Assembly: GCA_023136835.1 (NCBI GenBank)
Contig: JAGLQN010000352.1
Coordinates: 1 to 37,581, forward strand
Reading direction: 5' to 3'
Source: Candidatus Omnitrophota bacterium
GTDB taxonomy: Bacteria; Omnitrophota; Gorgyraeia; Zapsychrales; Zapsychraceae
Length of the DNA: 37,581 nt
The notes beneath the pieces are model-generated. The model searched no databases. It saw only the letters and a program-made list of their open reading frames with translations, and was not told where the DNA came from. The translations under genes were made by a program, and so were the position numbers. Each line of letters begins with the position of its first letter. Within the stretch, counting starts at the first letter, position 1. Shown piece by piece: positions 1 through 8,899 of the stretch.

Positions 1-589
1 TTAGTGAACTTGCTGTTAACTGATGGATAATATTGTTCCATATCCATTAATTGATAGGCCGGAAATAATATCGAATCCAGATCGTCGATTAAAGGTCTGG
101 ACCCATTATCTTTGATTTGTCCGTCATTATCTTTATATAAGACTCCTTTGACCCCATCCAAAGTCTCCCCTTTTTCAAGCCTTTGTGCCAGTTCGACTAA
201 AGCCCCTTCCCCCTCACCGCAAATAACGATATCCACACATTGCTTAACAAGTGTTTCATAGGGCAAATACGTTGCGTGCGGCCCACCAAATACAATTTTA
301 ATACCCAGAGATCTAAGTCTTTGATCCATTAGGCCAGTTGATAACAGTTATTAATGGAAAAAGTATAGGTTGTAAACCCCACAACATCCGGCTTAAAAAG
401 CTGTACAGATTCTTCAAAGTTTTCACAGTCCAATTTTTTAATACTATTATCAAGAATTTTCACTTGATGCCTATTCTCGAGAAAGCAACTGGCTAAATAT
501 CCTGCCCCTAATGGTTGGGAAATCCCGAAAGCCCTGGATTTGATCCTCATATTAGCAGAATTATGAACAACACAAGGCACTATCTTCAT
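1..589 (-). pseudogene. Broken B12-binding radical SAM gene (tandem copy of its neighbour), runs off the window
   Basis: The first 86 codons encode a B12-binding N-terminus (PLGAGYLASCFLENRHQVKI) closely resembling the intact gene at 586-2037. The frame then meets TAA where the neighbour has a Glu codon (AEWVKEL there, A-stop-WIKDL here). About eight codons later the frame also shifts (two bases extra or one missing), after which GIKIVFGGPHATYLPYETL and the rest of the linker stay in frame to base 1, following the neighbour almost residue for residue (GEGEGALVELAQRLEKG, RPLIDDLDSILFPAYQL). The radical SAM cysteine motif would lie beyond the window. The start ATG overlaps the neighbour's TGA in an ATGA. 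I infer a recent tandem duplication whose downstream copy is decaying. A double sequencing error is possible but would need two separate mistakes within about 30 bases. Confidence 0.85.
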
Positions 590-2037
590 GATTGATATTT
601 ACTCTTAAAAAGATTCTTATCGGATACAAATTGAGAACGGATAACTTTACGTACACCCAGAATGTAATGATATATCGTTATCGTTGATCTGATTTTTGAC
701 AATCGTTTTAAAATATAACTCAGCCTGAAATAAAATTTACTATGAGCCTTTTTAACCAACATAATCAAATCTTCTTTCTTTATTCCGCTCATCTCGACAA
801 CAACCTCCATACCGTAAGTCATAACAACTTCACCGCTACCACCCATTTTCTTCTTATCAATAAGTTTTCGCTCTACAGCTTGATCGTACAGTTCTGATCC
901 AGGTAAAGGCGTAGCTATGAAAAAATCAGCATAGTCAGGATCAATCTTTTTTGCAAACTCAATTGTTTTGTATGCTCCCTCCAATGTATCACCTGGCATT
1001 CCGAAAATAAAACTGCATAAAACATTCTCAAAATATTTCTTTGCTAATGCCACTGCATGAACTATCTGGCCAACGGTAATATCCTTTTTCATCAAATCAA
1101 GAACCTCCTGTGAAGCAGACTCCGCCCCAATAAGAACTCCTTTACAACCCGCCTCTTTCATTTTCAAGAAAAGTTCTTCAGAAGCATTATTCACCCTTAA
1201 ATTACATGACCAGTCTATATTTAATCCTCGTTTTAATAACAAATCACAAATATCCATAACTCTTTTTTTATTTAACGTAAACGTATCATCCAGAAAATAA
1301 AACTCTTTAACTTTAAAATTCTCAAAGAGCAATTGCATTTCATCAATAACATTCTCCGCGGATCTGAATCTTACTTTAGAACCAAACATTTTATGACTGC
1401 AAAAAGTGCACCGATGCGGACACCCTCTACTGGTTATTATGCTAGACAAACTATTATTAGAAAACTTACGAAATACGGACCCACGATATTTATCAATCGC
1501 GAATAATTCATGTGCAGGAAAAAGCATTGAATCCAAATCTTTAATCAACGGCCTTGGACCATTATCAATAATGTGACCCTTCTCATCCTTATACAAAACA
1601 CCTTTAACACCTCTCAGCGATTCCCCTTTCGTCAGCTTCTCTGAAAGCTCGACCATCGTTTCTTCCCCTTCACCGCTCACGACAATGTCAACACATCCAT
1701 GTGCAAGCGTCTCAGCGGGTAAATAAGTCGCATGAGGTCCACCAAGCACTACTTTAATATTTGGATTTAATTCCTTAACCCATTCAGCAATCAGAAAAGA
1801 ATTCTTGGCCGAAACCGTGTAAGTTGTAAATCCCACTATATCTGGGTTAAAACAGCTGATTTCGGACTTAAGCTGATTAATACTCAAAACATTATCATCA
1901 AGAATCTTGACATCATGTCCATTTTTGATTAAATAACTCGCGATATAACCTAAGCCTAAAGGCGAAGAAGTCGCATAAGTTCCAGATTTATTCCATGCGT
2001 TAGTATAATAGTAGACTGAACAAAGCGCTATTTTCAT
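586..2037 (-). CDS. B12-binding domain radical SAM protein
   Basis: The 483-residue protein has the class B radical SAM layout (B12 domain followed by radical SAM domain, the BchE/HpnJ/HpnR superfamily). A Rossmann-like B12 domain covers about residues 20-140 (PLGLGYIASYL, GGPHATYLP, GEGEE). The iron-sulfur motif CPHRCTFC supplies Cys206, Cys210 and Cys213, followed by FLDDTF, IGAES and FGMPGDT blocks typical of the radical SAM barrel and a basic C-terminal tail. Such enzymes use cobalamin and S-adenosylmethionine to methylate unactivated carbons or rearrange carbon skeletons. The substrate cannot be read from sequence. It is 6 bp downstream of the SPASM radical SAM gene in the same operon and overlaps its own broken duplicate by 4 bp. 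Family assignment is firm, function is open. Confidence 0.9.
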   Translation of the reverse strand: MKIALCSVYYYTNAWNKSGTYATSSPLGLGYIASYLIKNGHDVKILDDNVLSINQLKSEISCFNPDIVGFTTYTVSAKNSFLIAEWVKELNPNIKVVLGGPHATYLPAETLAHGCVDIVVSGEGEETMVELSEKLTKGESLRGVKGVLYKDEKGHIIDNGPRPLIKDLDSMLFPAHELFAIDKYRGSVFRKFSNNSLSSIITSRGCPHRCTFCSHKMFGSKVRFRSAENVIDEMQLLFENFKVKEFYFLDDTFTLNKKRVMDICDLLLKRGLNIDWSCNLRVNNASEELFLKMKEAGCKGVLIGAESASQEVLDLMKKDITVGQIVHAVALAKKYFENVLCSFIFGMPGDTLEGAYKTIEFAKKIDPDYADFFIATPLPGSELYDQAVERKLIDKKKMGGSGEVVMTYGMEVVVEMSGIKKEDLIMLVKKAHSKFYFRLSYILKRLSKIRSTITIYHYILGVRKVIRSQFVSDKNLFKSKYQS

Positions 2038-2043
2038 AACAAG

Positions 2044-3081
2044 TTAATTTCCTATATTATTAACATTAGCAGGCAAATTTTTCCCATCGCCCAAATATTT
2101 ACGCAACACTTCCTGATTACTACACAAGCAACCATCATATGTCAAAAGTTTCTTAAATTCGGCATTCCTATACATCTGATTTAAAACTTCCCGAAGACTA
2201 TTTTCTCGGATATTCCCAAATGAAAGCGGGAACCAACAACACGGCACCACATCGCCATAACTCGTTACATGAATATTCGTTTTGAAATTCATTCTGCAAA
2301 ACCCTTTATAATCGAGAGGGGAAAACACTTCACTTTCGACATAGGCCGACGGGTGCTTAGAAATAACTTCCTGTAAAAATATAAAATCATCATGCTTCAG
2401 GCTAACCTCATCCTTATTATTAAACGATCCTAGAGTAGCTGCCCCCTGAATCTTGATTTTTTCAACATTTAATTTTTCTGAAAATTCCAAGGTTTTATCC
2501 AAATCGCCGTTATACAGATTCTGCCTGGTTACATACGTTTGGATATAGCATGAAACCTTAAAATCCCGGCATAGTCGCACCCCCTCAATTACCCTCCGGA
2601 ATAAGCCCTCCCGCTTGCGGTAAGCGTCATGAACTTCTTCTTGAAAATGGTCGAGGCTTATCCCTGCTCGATCAAGCCCTGCTTCTTTCAATCTTGCCAG
2701 GCGCTCTTCATCTAAGAGATCTGCGTTTGTATCGATCTTGGTAAAAAAACCATTTATTTTGGAATGCCGTATAAGTTCAACAAGATCTTTTCTTAACATT
2801 GTCTCACCACCTGTAAATGTCACCTGAACGATGGAATGTATTTTCTTTGCCTGATCTATTAAATTCTTAATTTCATCCGTTGAGAGTTCTTTTTCATTAA
2901 CTTTTTTATAATCGGATACCCCGCAATGAATACACTTGCATTGGCATTTATAAGTTGAAGCAATCGTCAGAACCTTTGGCAGAATATTGAATCTCTGACC
3001 GAAATAAAACATGAATTTACTTAAGATTTTACTGTTTGTAATTAAGGGTTTTGCTACCCGATATAATGGTTTGAGAAACAT
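2044..3081 (-). CDS. Radical SAM protein with SPASM-like C-terminus
   Basis: The 345-residue protein has no B12 domain. The radical SAM cluster motif is CQCKCIHC (Cys46, Cys50 and Cys53, with an extra Cys48), followed by VTFTGGETMLRKDL, the GGE motif that contacts the SAM amino group. After the barrel, a cysteine-bearing tail (FCRMNFKTN, VVPCCWFPLSFGNI, DGCLCSNQEVL) resembles the SPASM or twitch extension that binds auxiliary iron-sulfur clusters, as in MoaA/PqqE/AlbA relatives and in HpnH-like enzymes. A good ribosome site (AGGAG) lies about 7 nt before the ATG. It sits between the U32 gene (21 bp upstream) and a B12 radical SAM gene (6 bp downstream), so it probably contributes a step of the same pathway. 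It could modify a peptide or a small molecule; the sequence does not decide this. Confidence 0.87.
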   Translation of the reverse strand: MFLKPLYRVAKPLITNSKILSKFMFYFGQRFNILPKVLTIASTYKCQCKCIHCGVSDYKKVNEKELSTDEIKNLIDQAKKIHSIVQVTFTGGETMLRKDLVELIRHSKINGFFTKIDTNADLLDEERLARLKEAGLDRAGISLDHFQEEVHDAYRKREGLFRRVIEGVRLCRDFKVSCYIQTYVTRQNLYNGDLDKTLEFSEKLNVEKIKIQGAATLGSFNNKDEVSLKHDDFIFLQEVISKHPSAYVESEVFSPLDYKGFCRMNFKTNIHVTSYGDVVPCCWFPLSFGNIRENSLREVLNQMYRNAEFKKLLTYDGCLCSNQEVLRKYLGDGKNLPANVNNIGN

Positions 3082-3102
3082 GTTTATCTCCTGTTCGTAT
3101 AT

Positions 3103-4143
3103 TTAATCGTAATAATAACACTTATGTTCACACGGTTTTTTATAAATATCTTTATACAGCTTCTGGGCATGATCCTTAAAGTCGCTATCTGACAAATCGC
3201 CGTCTTCGGCCCTATCAATTAAACGCCTGATATATAAAGCATCTTTGATCTTCCTTTGTATGGGAAAACTACGTCCTACAATCTTGACTGACGTCATTTT
3301 CCATTTTGCCATGCGATGAATATAACATCCACCACAACTAAATATATTATCAATAAAATCAGTAGATGATAGTCCTAAGGACCCATTGTCGGAATCAACC
3401 TGATAATCAATGGAACAGGCCGTCGAACATAATTGAGTCCCTGCAAATTTCATAATATGTTTTCGAATAAAAGAAGGTGATTTAACAAAAATTTCTTGAA
3501 GATGATGACTGATACCAGAGTACACCAACTTACTGCTCAAGGTTGAATGATCTAGGTCTGAAATGCCATGTTGAAACGTGCAGAATCCATCAATATTTTT
3601 ACACCTTCCATTCATGACGAAAGCTTCAAACTCCATGTCCCGGTTATCATTGAGTAATTTAGCGATCTCCTCGCCTCTCAAGGCCCTTGGAAAAACTATT
3701 CTCGACACGCCCCTCTTCCTAAGGAACTCAACAGTCTGCGAATTAAACATCGTAAGTCCTGTGCTAGCGTGAATTCGCTTACCAGTATTTAAACTATTAA
3801 GGAGACTCAGCATACCCAAATCACAGATAATAAATCCATCGACATCAGTCTTAAGAATTCCGTCAACTTCTTTCTTTAAAATATCCTGCTGCGATGGTGT
3901 ATATAGCGCATTTAACGTTAAATACACTTGAACTCCAAAGTTATGCGCGTTTTTCACAACTTCAGATAACTCTTTATAGCTCCTTAAATTACCCTTTACG
4001 CGCTCAACTCGGTTAATAGAGGCGATATTCGAATAGGACTTTAACCATTCATCGGTCAATACACCGCAATATATTTCATCGATACCGATCTTAATTAAAT
4101 TTTTTAATTCTTCCTGATTATTAATGGGAATTTTTAATTTCAT
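3103..4143 (-). CDS. U32 family protein, UbiU-like iron-sulfur TIM barrel
   Basis: The 346-residue protein matches the peptidase U32 family (COG0826), whose members include the oxygen-independent hydroxylase subunits UbiU/UbiV, RlhA and YegQ/TrhP. Visible signatures are IDEIYCGV near the N-terminus, VDGFIICDLGMLSLL (residues about 101-115), RIHASTGLTMFNSQTVEFL, VSRIVFPRALRGEEI and the cysteine block EAFVMNGRCKNIDGFC (Cys181, Cys188), with further cysteines at 239, 243, 270 and 273. In this family such cysteines hold a 4Fe-4S cluster rather than a protease site. Together with the UbiV-like protein at 8098-8892 it could form a heterodimer that hydroxylates a substrate without oxygen. AAGGG lies 5 nt before the ATG. 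Family membership is clear; the UbiU-like role is inferred. Confidence 0.8.
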   Translation of the reverse strand: MKLKIPINNQEELKNLIKIGIDEIYCGVLTDEWLKSYSNIASINRVERVKGNLRSYKELSEVVKNAHNFGVQVYLTLNALYTPSQQDILKKEVDGILKTDVDGFIICDLGMLSLLNSLNTGKRIHASTGLTMFNSQTVEFLRKRGVSRIVFPRALRGEEIAKLLNDNRDMEFEAFVMNGRCKNIDGFCTFQHGISDLDHSTLSSKLVYSGISHHLQEIFVKSPSFIRKHIMKFAGTQLCSTACSIDYQVDSDNGSLGLSSTDFIDNIFSCGGCYIHRMAKWKMTSVKIVGRSFPIQRKIKDALYIRRLIDRAEDGDLSDSDFKDHAQKLYKDIYKKPCEHKCYYYD

Positions 4144-4152
4144 TAAACCCTT

Positions 4153-5130
4153 TTAAATAAAATTGTTTTCAACAAACCATTGAGCTGTATTCTTAAGACC
4201 ATCTTCGATTCCAACACGCGGGTTGTAGCGAAATTCCCTAAAATATTTCGATGGATCACATGTCCAATCTCTCGACTGAATCTCGCTTACAGTTGTCGGC
4301 TCGATAGAAACAAATGGCTGAGGAAGCCGGGAAATTATCCATAATAACGGAAGAAAACAACTCATAATGGCCTGAGGGATATATATCGTTCTTAATTTCT
4401 TATGCAAAACAGCAGCGATTGTGCTATAGAATTGTTCCCAAGAATAAATTTTATTATCGGAAACAAAATATATCTCATCTGTAACGGAAGATTTAGAAGC
4501 CAAGATCATAGCCTCAATAAAATCGCCGACATAACATAAACTCATAAACCGGGTTTTTAAACCTAAATCGGGCACTATTCCATATTTTACAAACTTGAAA
4601 TGTAGTAAAATTTTTTTATCTCCGGGACCATATATCTTGCATGGGCGCAATATAACAAAGGGGATATTTTTTTTCTTTTTTATGACTTCCTTTTCTGCTT
4701 GCATTTTCGTCTCACCATAAAACGAACAAGGATTTAAAGCATCTTCTTCCCTTTTCGGTTTCCCGTTTCTACCGAATCCAGCAGCCCCTAAGCTGCTGAC
4801 ATGAATGAATTTTTTCAGTTTTATCCGTTTCTCACAAAGCACTTCAAGTAAGTTTTTTGTTCCTTCGACATTCGTATCATAACATTCTGTTTTTCCCGAG
4901 GAATCTCTTGTCGCAGCAAGATGAAAGACATAGTCCAAATGCCCAGGAATATCCAATAAAGAACTCTTATTTCTTAAATCACCTGAATACATATGTATGT
5001 TATTTTTCTTGAAAAATTGAGATAATTCAGGCTTTCGAGTAAGAACCATAACTTCATACCCTTGTTTAGAGAGCCTTTCAACCAAGTGGGAACCCACAAA
5101 ACCCGTTCCTCCTGTTACTAGCGCTTTCAT
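4153..5130 (-). CDS. Extended SDR: NAD(P)-dependent epimerase/dehydratase
   Basis: The 325-residue protein opens with the Rossmann nucleotide motif LVTGGTGFVGSHLVERL and carries the extended-SDR landmarks YSGDLRN, YVFHLAATRD, HVSSLGAAGFG and the catalytic SFYGETK (Tyr and Lys of YxxxK), then VILRPCKIYGPGDK. The order and length fit sugar-nucleotide epimerases/dehydratases and 3-beta-hydroxysteroid dehydrogenase-like enzymes, including the HpnA-like group that accompanies hopanoid genes. It probably oxidises or epimerises a hydroxyl on the pathway intermediate or on an attached sugar. It overlaps the upstream radical SAM gene by 4 bp, and AAGGA lies 7 nt before its ATG. The exact substrate is unknown. 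Confidence 0.87.
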   Translation of the reverse strand: MKALVTGGTGFVGSHLVERLSKQGYEVMVLTRKPELSQFFKKNNIHMYSGDLRNKSSLLDIPGHLDYVFHLAATRDSSGKTECYDTNVEGTKNLLEVLCEKRIKLKKFIHVSSLGAAGFGRNGKPKREEDALNPCSFYGETKMQAEKEVIKKKKNIPFVILRPCKIYGPGDKKILLHFKFVKYGIVPDLGLKTRFMSLCYVGDFIEAMILASKSSVTDEIYFVSDNKIYSWEQFYSTIAAVLHKKLRTIYIPQAIMSCFLPLLWIISRLPQPFVSIEPTTVSEIQSRDWTCDPSKYFREFRYNPRVGIEDGLKNTAQWFVENNFI

Positions 5131-6674
5131 TGAAGATCCTTTAATAAGTCCCTATGGTCAAACAAATAATCAAGAACAAGCTCCTCCCTTGATGTCGATC
5201 CGGAAACCTCTTGAGAACGCATATAGCTGTTAGCATAAGCCTGTTTCATTATTTTATAAAATGATGAGTGCATGTAAGCAAATTTTCTAATCTTCCATGG
5301 ATTAAGTGATATTGGATTGTAAGATGGCCGGAAATATCCTTCTTCTATGAGCAAATCCTCTAGTTCAGACTCTGGCAAAACAGAACAAAAATTTAGTATC
5401 GGCTTAACATTCTTTGCATTAAAAATATGCTTGATTTGCCTATATGCGTTAACTGTGTCTTCTATATCTTCCGGAAATTCCCTGATAATCCCAAATGTCA
5501 ATTCAACTTCGACTGAGCCTCTATAACCAGCTTTTGACAAAAGTCGGCAACCCTCAAGAACCTCAATCACATCCATGCCCAATTTCAATTGATCGACAAC
5601 CCTCTGTGAACCAGAAGTAACCGGGACAATAAAGTGATCGAGCCCTGATTCTACTAATAATTGCGCTAACTCACGAGTAAAAATATCCGGTCTCATATAG
5701 CCGCTCCATCGAATGCCGATAGATTGATCAACCAGTTCAATCAATATCTCAGAGAAGTTTTCTAGAGAATCGGCACAAAGCGTTAACCGATCAGGAAACC
5801 AAATCTCTTTCGTATTTAAAGTCCCCGTAATGCTGACAATTTCTTTAATGACTTCTGAGGGGTTTCGGCAGGAGACAATGTTCCTATCGCGGGCAACATC
5901 TGGACAATAAATACACCTCTGTCGGCATCCTCTGTTGGTTTGAACGCTTATAATCTCTCTCATGTAGGCCCGGTAATTTGGGAAAATTTCTTTAATATAT
6001 GTGTAATCAACGGCGGGAAAACTCTTGGCGACATCAAAATCACCGTCAATACGATCATTTTTATGACCCCGACCAATCTTTTTGCCTTGTCGTCTAACCA
6101 CTCGTTTGTTCTCATAATTAAGTCCTTGAACCAGGTATTCCAGCGTTTTTTCACCCTCCCCGACAATTCCGATGATCCCTTCGGGCAACTTCCTCAATAA
6201 ATCTCTATAAAATATGCTGAACCCTGATCCACCAATTATTATCGATGCACTTTTTAAATTACGTTTTGCCCATTTAATATAATTAATATTTTCAAGAATC
6301 CCTAGAACATAATTTCTCCACCTCTTCAGTGCGTGATAAAAAAATCTTAACGTTTTGCTAATACTATACGACCTGTCATACATCAATTTTCTTAGTTCAT
6401 CGTCATACAATGCATCCCCAAAATACCTTAAATGTCTCCAGGAAAAAGCGACTATATCAGGTTTATTCTGATTCAATGTTTTCTTATAATGTTCCCACCT
6501 ATTTCTTTTATCAATAACAGACAGATCAAGAATCAATTGCTTAACCCTCGGTATTTTATTGTGTATATAATTAGCTAAATATACTATTCCTATCGGAAAA
6601 ATTTTAATCTTTTCGCCAATCGGTAAATAAACGTGCATAACTGAATTTATTTTTTTTTCTTTGTCTAAAATCAT
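5127..6674 (-). CDS. B12-binding domain radical SAM protein (divergent, with insertion)
   Basis: The 515-residue protein has an N-terminal B12-type domain (FPIGIVYLANYI, KPDIVAFSWRHLRYF, IIIGGSGFSIF, GIVGEGEKTLEYL) and a radical SAM domain with CRQRCIYC (Cys250, Cys254, Cys257) and WFPDRLTLCADSLENF. Between the DIVAFSWR strand and the GGSGF strand there is an insert of about 60 residues rich in Arg, Tyr and Leu (about 85-140) that the two sister B12 radical SAM proteins in this operon lack. This suggests a different substrate pocket or partner surface. The start follows the 6680-8101 gene by 5 bp and the stop overlaps the SDR start by 4 bp, so translation is probably coupled. Family is firm, reaction unknown. 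Confidence 0.87.
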   Translation of the reverse strand: MILDKEKKINSVMHVYLPIGEKIKIFPIGIVYLANYIHNKIPRVKQLILDLSVIDKRNRWEHYKKTLNQNKPDIVAFSWRHLRYFGDALYDDELRKLMYDRSYSISKTLRFFYHALKRWRNYVLGILENINYIKWAKRNLKSASIIIGGSGFSIFYRDLLRKLPEGIIGIVGEGEKTLEYLVQGLNYENKRVVRRQGKKIGRGHKNDRIDGDFDVAKSFPAVDYTYIKEIFPNYRAYMREIISVQTNRGCRQRCIYCPDVARDRNIVSCRNPSEVIKEIVSITGTLNTKEIWFPDRLTLCADSLENFSEILIELVDQSIGIRWSGYMRPDIFTRELAQLLVESGLDHFIVPVTSGSQRVVDQLKLGMDVIEVLEGCRLLSKAGYRGSVEVELTFGIIREFPEDIEDTVNAYRQIKHIFNAKNVKPILNFCSVLPESELEDLLIEEGYFRPSYNPISLNPWKIRKFAYMHSSFYKIMKQAYANSYMRSQEVSGSTSREELVLDYLFDHRDLLKDLQ

Positions 6675-6679
6675 CAGGC

Positions 6680-8101
6680 TTATTTTTTATCCATAAGAAT
6701 CTTTATCCCTAATCTTGAATTTCTTATAATTTTTTTGAAACCGCCTGCATTTTTTATTGATCTTCTGATAACTTTCGGCCTCAGATAAAACCTTCGATAC
6801 GCTTTTCTTAATAAAGCCAGGAGTTCATCCCTGCTCAATCCTTCTTCCCAAAAAGGCATTTGAAAATCCCTACTCGGAGAAGAAACGAACTGGTGCCAAC
6901 AATCCTTTTTGACAATGCCTTCTTGAACGGCTTTTTGATATAATTCAGTTCCGGAATAAAGGGTTAATATATTAAACATCGCATAATCCGGATCTAGTTC
7001 AATGGCAAAATCGATCACCCTTTCAACATCATGCTTTGTTTTTTCATGAGGGCAACCGATCATAAAGTATGCTGAGGTGATCATATTAGCCTCTTTTGTC
7101 CAGCGGAAAACATTCTTGACTTGATCAATAGTCACACCTTTTTGTAACATTTTCATGCCTTCATCACTTGAGGTTTCAACGCCAATATTTATCCGCACAC
7201 ATCCGCTATCTTTCAATTGAAATATCTGATCCTTTTTTAAGGTATCCGCTCTGGCCCTAATCCCCCATCTGACATCCAAATTGCGCCTCTTTATCTCATG
7301 ACAAAGAGACCATAAATGGTCTCGGTTACATCCGAAACTATCATCGACAAAATGTATTTCATGTATGTTGAGCCTTAAACAGTCTTCAATCTCATCAACG
7401 ATATTCTCTGCAGAACGGATCCTATAGCTCCCTTTCGGGGTACTGCAAAAAGCGCAATGAAAAGGGCATCCTCTACTGGTTATCATCGTTGTTACCTTTC
7501 CGCTTGATTTGCTTAAGGCATAACGATAACGGTCGCTGTTAAGAGCACGTCGATCCGGAAAAGGATAGGCATCAAGATTATTAGCCATTCGGTAAGAAGG
7601 TGTGCATATAATCTGATCATCGCGTTTAAAAATAATCCCCTCTACTTTATTTAGATCCCCATTGTTAGAAAGGCACTGGAGTAATTCAGAAAAGGTCATT
7701 TCAGCTTCACCTTTTATAACATAATCAACTCCATCCATGCGGATTGTTTCCTGGGGAAATATATTCACATGGGGCCCACCCAAAACAATTCGTATTTCGG
7801 GATTTATTTCCTTTATAATGCTTATTAATGAGCAAATGTCCGCCAGATTGTGTGTGTGAGCTGTAATGCCGACAATATCTGGCGAGAAATCTAATATGAA
7901 CCTGCCTATTTTTTGATAATCCATATTTTCTGCAATAGTATCAAGTATGTAAATTTCATGGCCTGGATTATATTTCTTCAAATAAGCAGCAATATACATT
8001 AAACCTAAAGGTGGAAATATACCAGTTTCAGAACGAACAAATTCGGGTAATTCTGTCTTGATAATACTATCAACGGGTGGGTTAATAAGTAAGACTTTCA
8101 T
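6680..8101 (-). CDS. B12-binding domain radical SAM protein
   Basis: This 473-residue protein is a textbook member of the BchE/HpnJ-type group: LLINPP at the N-terminus, FPPLGLMYIAAYLKK, DFSPDIVGITAHTHN, IVLGGPHVNIFPQET and VIKGEAEMTF form the B12 domain. CPFHCAFC (Cys212, Cys216, Cys219) binds the SAM iron-sulfur cluster, and FVDDSFGCNRDHL, VRINIGVETSSDEGMKML and YFMIGCPHEKT follow. The C-terminus is short and basic. It overlaps the upstream UbiV-like gene by 4 bp and precedes the next radical SAM gene by 5 bp. It likely catalyses a radical methylation or cyclisation in the shared pathway. Confidence 0.9.
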   Translation of the reverse strand: MKVLLINPPVDSIIKTELPEFVRSETGIFPPLGLMYIAAYLKKYNPGHEIYILDTIAENMDYQKIGRFILDFSPDIVGITAHTHNLADICSLISIIKEINPEIRIVLGGPHVNIFPQETIRMDGVDYVIKGEAEMTFSELLQCLSNNGDLNKVEGIIFKRDDQIICTPSYRMANNLDAYPFPDRRALNSDRYRYALSKSSGKVTTMITSRGCPFHCAFCSTPKGSYRIRSAENIVDEIEDCLRLNIHEIHFVDDSFGCNRDHLWSLCHEIKRRNLDVRWGIRARADTLKKDQIFQLKDSGCVRINIGVETSSDEGMKMLQKGVTIDQVKNVFRWTKEANMITSAYFMIGCPHEKTKHDVERVIDFAIELDPDYAMFNILTLYSGTELYQKAVQEGIVKKDCWHQFVSSPSRDFQMPFWEEGLSRDELLALLRKAYRRFYLRPKVIRRSIKNAGGFKKIIRNSRLGIKILMDKK

Positions 8102-8892
8102 GCAGGTATCTTCGGCTCAAATACCAAACGGTCGATATTGAGCGCATCTAAATCTTCCGGTAATTTATTATTCTTGAAAAATTGAGCATTGCCCCTAAGC
8201 AAGAGGTCTACAGGCATGCTTTTGTGGTGTAATTTAAAGTTATGTTTCAGGCATTCTTTATCGCACGGAGAAATTGAACGTAAATTGACCGATTTATTCC
8301 TCGAAAAAGATGATAAACAATATCTTGTTACTGTCACATAGGCATAAGGAAAATATAAAGACCCTTTGAGGATCGCATCGGGCCTTGAAATCCCCTGGAG
8401 CAGGTTATCTAACTCGACACGTTGAATACCTTTTTCAATCAAGAATTCAGACAAAATAGGAACATCAATATTGCTTTGTTTGAAGTGTTCCAAAGCTCGT
8501 TCGGGCAGTTTATCCCGAATATTCATGATCCTGGGGCCCCGTTTTTGTTTTGTCAATAATCGTCCTAAAGCCAATAACCCGTTCCATTTCCTTTTATTAA
8601 GCAGATTTAAAACCCCCCAATCATTTATGATAATCTCAGCCTTTTGGACGACTTGATTATCTAGATAATCAAATAAAGGTTCAAGCCGCGCTATCCCTTT
8701 ATCAGTCACAAACGGAGTCATAAAAGTAAAGTCCAGCTTGTTTTCTTGGGAAAAACTTAAAGCATTGTTAAGCTGTTTAACCGAAGGTATCAATCGCTCA
8801 CAAAATTCAACACCAAAATACAGTCTAGTGTAATCTTTTGTAACATATCGGAAGTCCTCGAGAGAAGAAATGAAAATGGCTTTTTCAATCAT
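8098..8892 (-). CDS. UbiV-like divergent U32-fold protein, first gene of the operon
   Basis: This 264-residue protein is not obvious at first reading but shows weak U32 features: an early segment ending LYFGVEFCERL, a central AEIIINDWGVLNLLNK that parallels the VDGFIICDLGMLSLL block of the U32 protein at 3103-4143, and IQRVELDNLLQGI paralleling VSRIVFPRALRGEEI. The cysteines are Cys31, Cys192, Cys210 and Cys214: one early Cys, then one followed by a C-x3-C pair. That order resembles the 4Fe-4S ligands I recall for E. coli UbiV (39, 180, 193, 197). I infer a UbiV-like partner of the UbiU-like protein in the same operon. A profile search could overturn this. It is the first gene after a strong -10 box. 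Confidence 0.6.
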   Translation of the reverse strand: MIEKAIFISSLEDFRYVTKDYTRLYFGVEFCERLIPSVKQLNNALSFSQENKLDFTFMTPFVTDKGIARLEPLFDYLDNQVVQKAEIIINDWGVLNLLNKRKWNGLLALGRLLTKQKRGPRIMNIRDKLPERALEHFKQSNIDVPILSEFLIEKGIQRVELDNLLQGISRPDAILKGSLYFPYAYVTVTRYCLSSFSRNKSVNLRSISPCDKECLKHNFKLHHKSMPVDLLLRGNAQFFKNNKLPEDLDALNIDRLVFEPKIPA

Positions 8893-8899
8893 GTCATTA

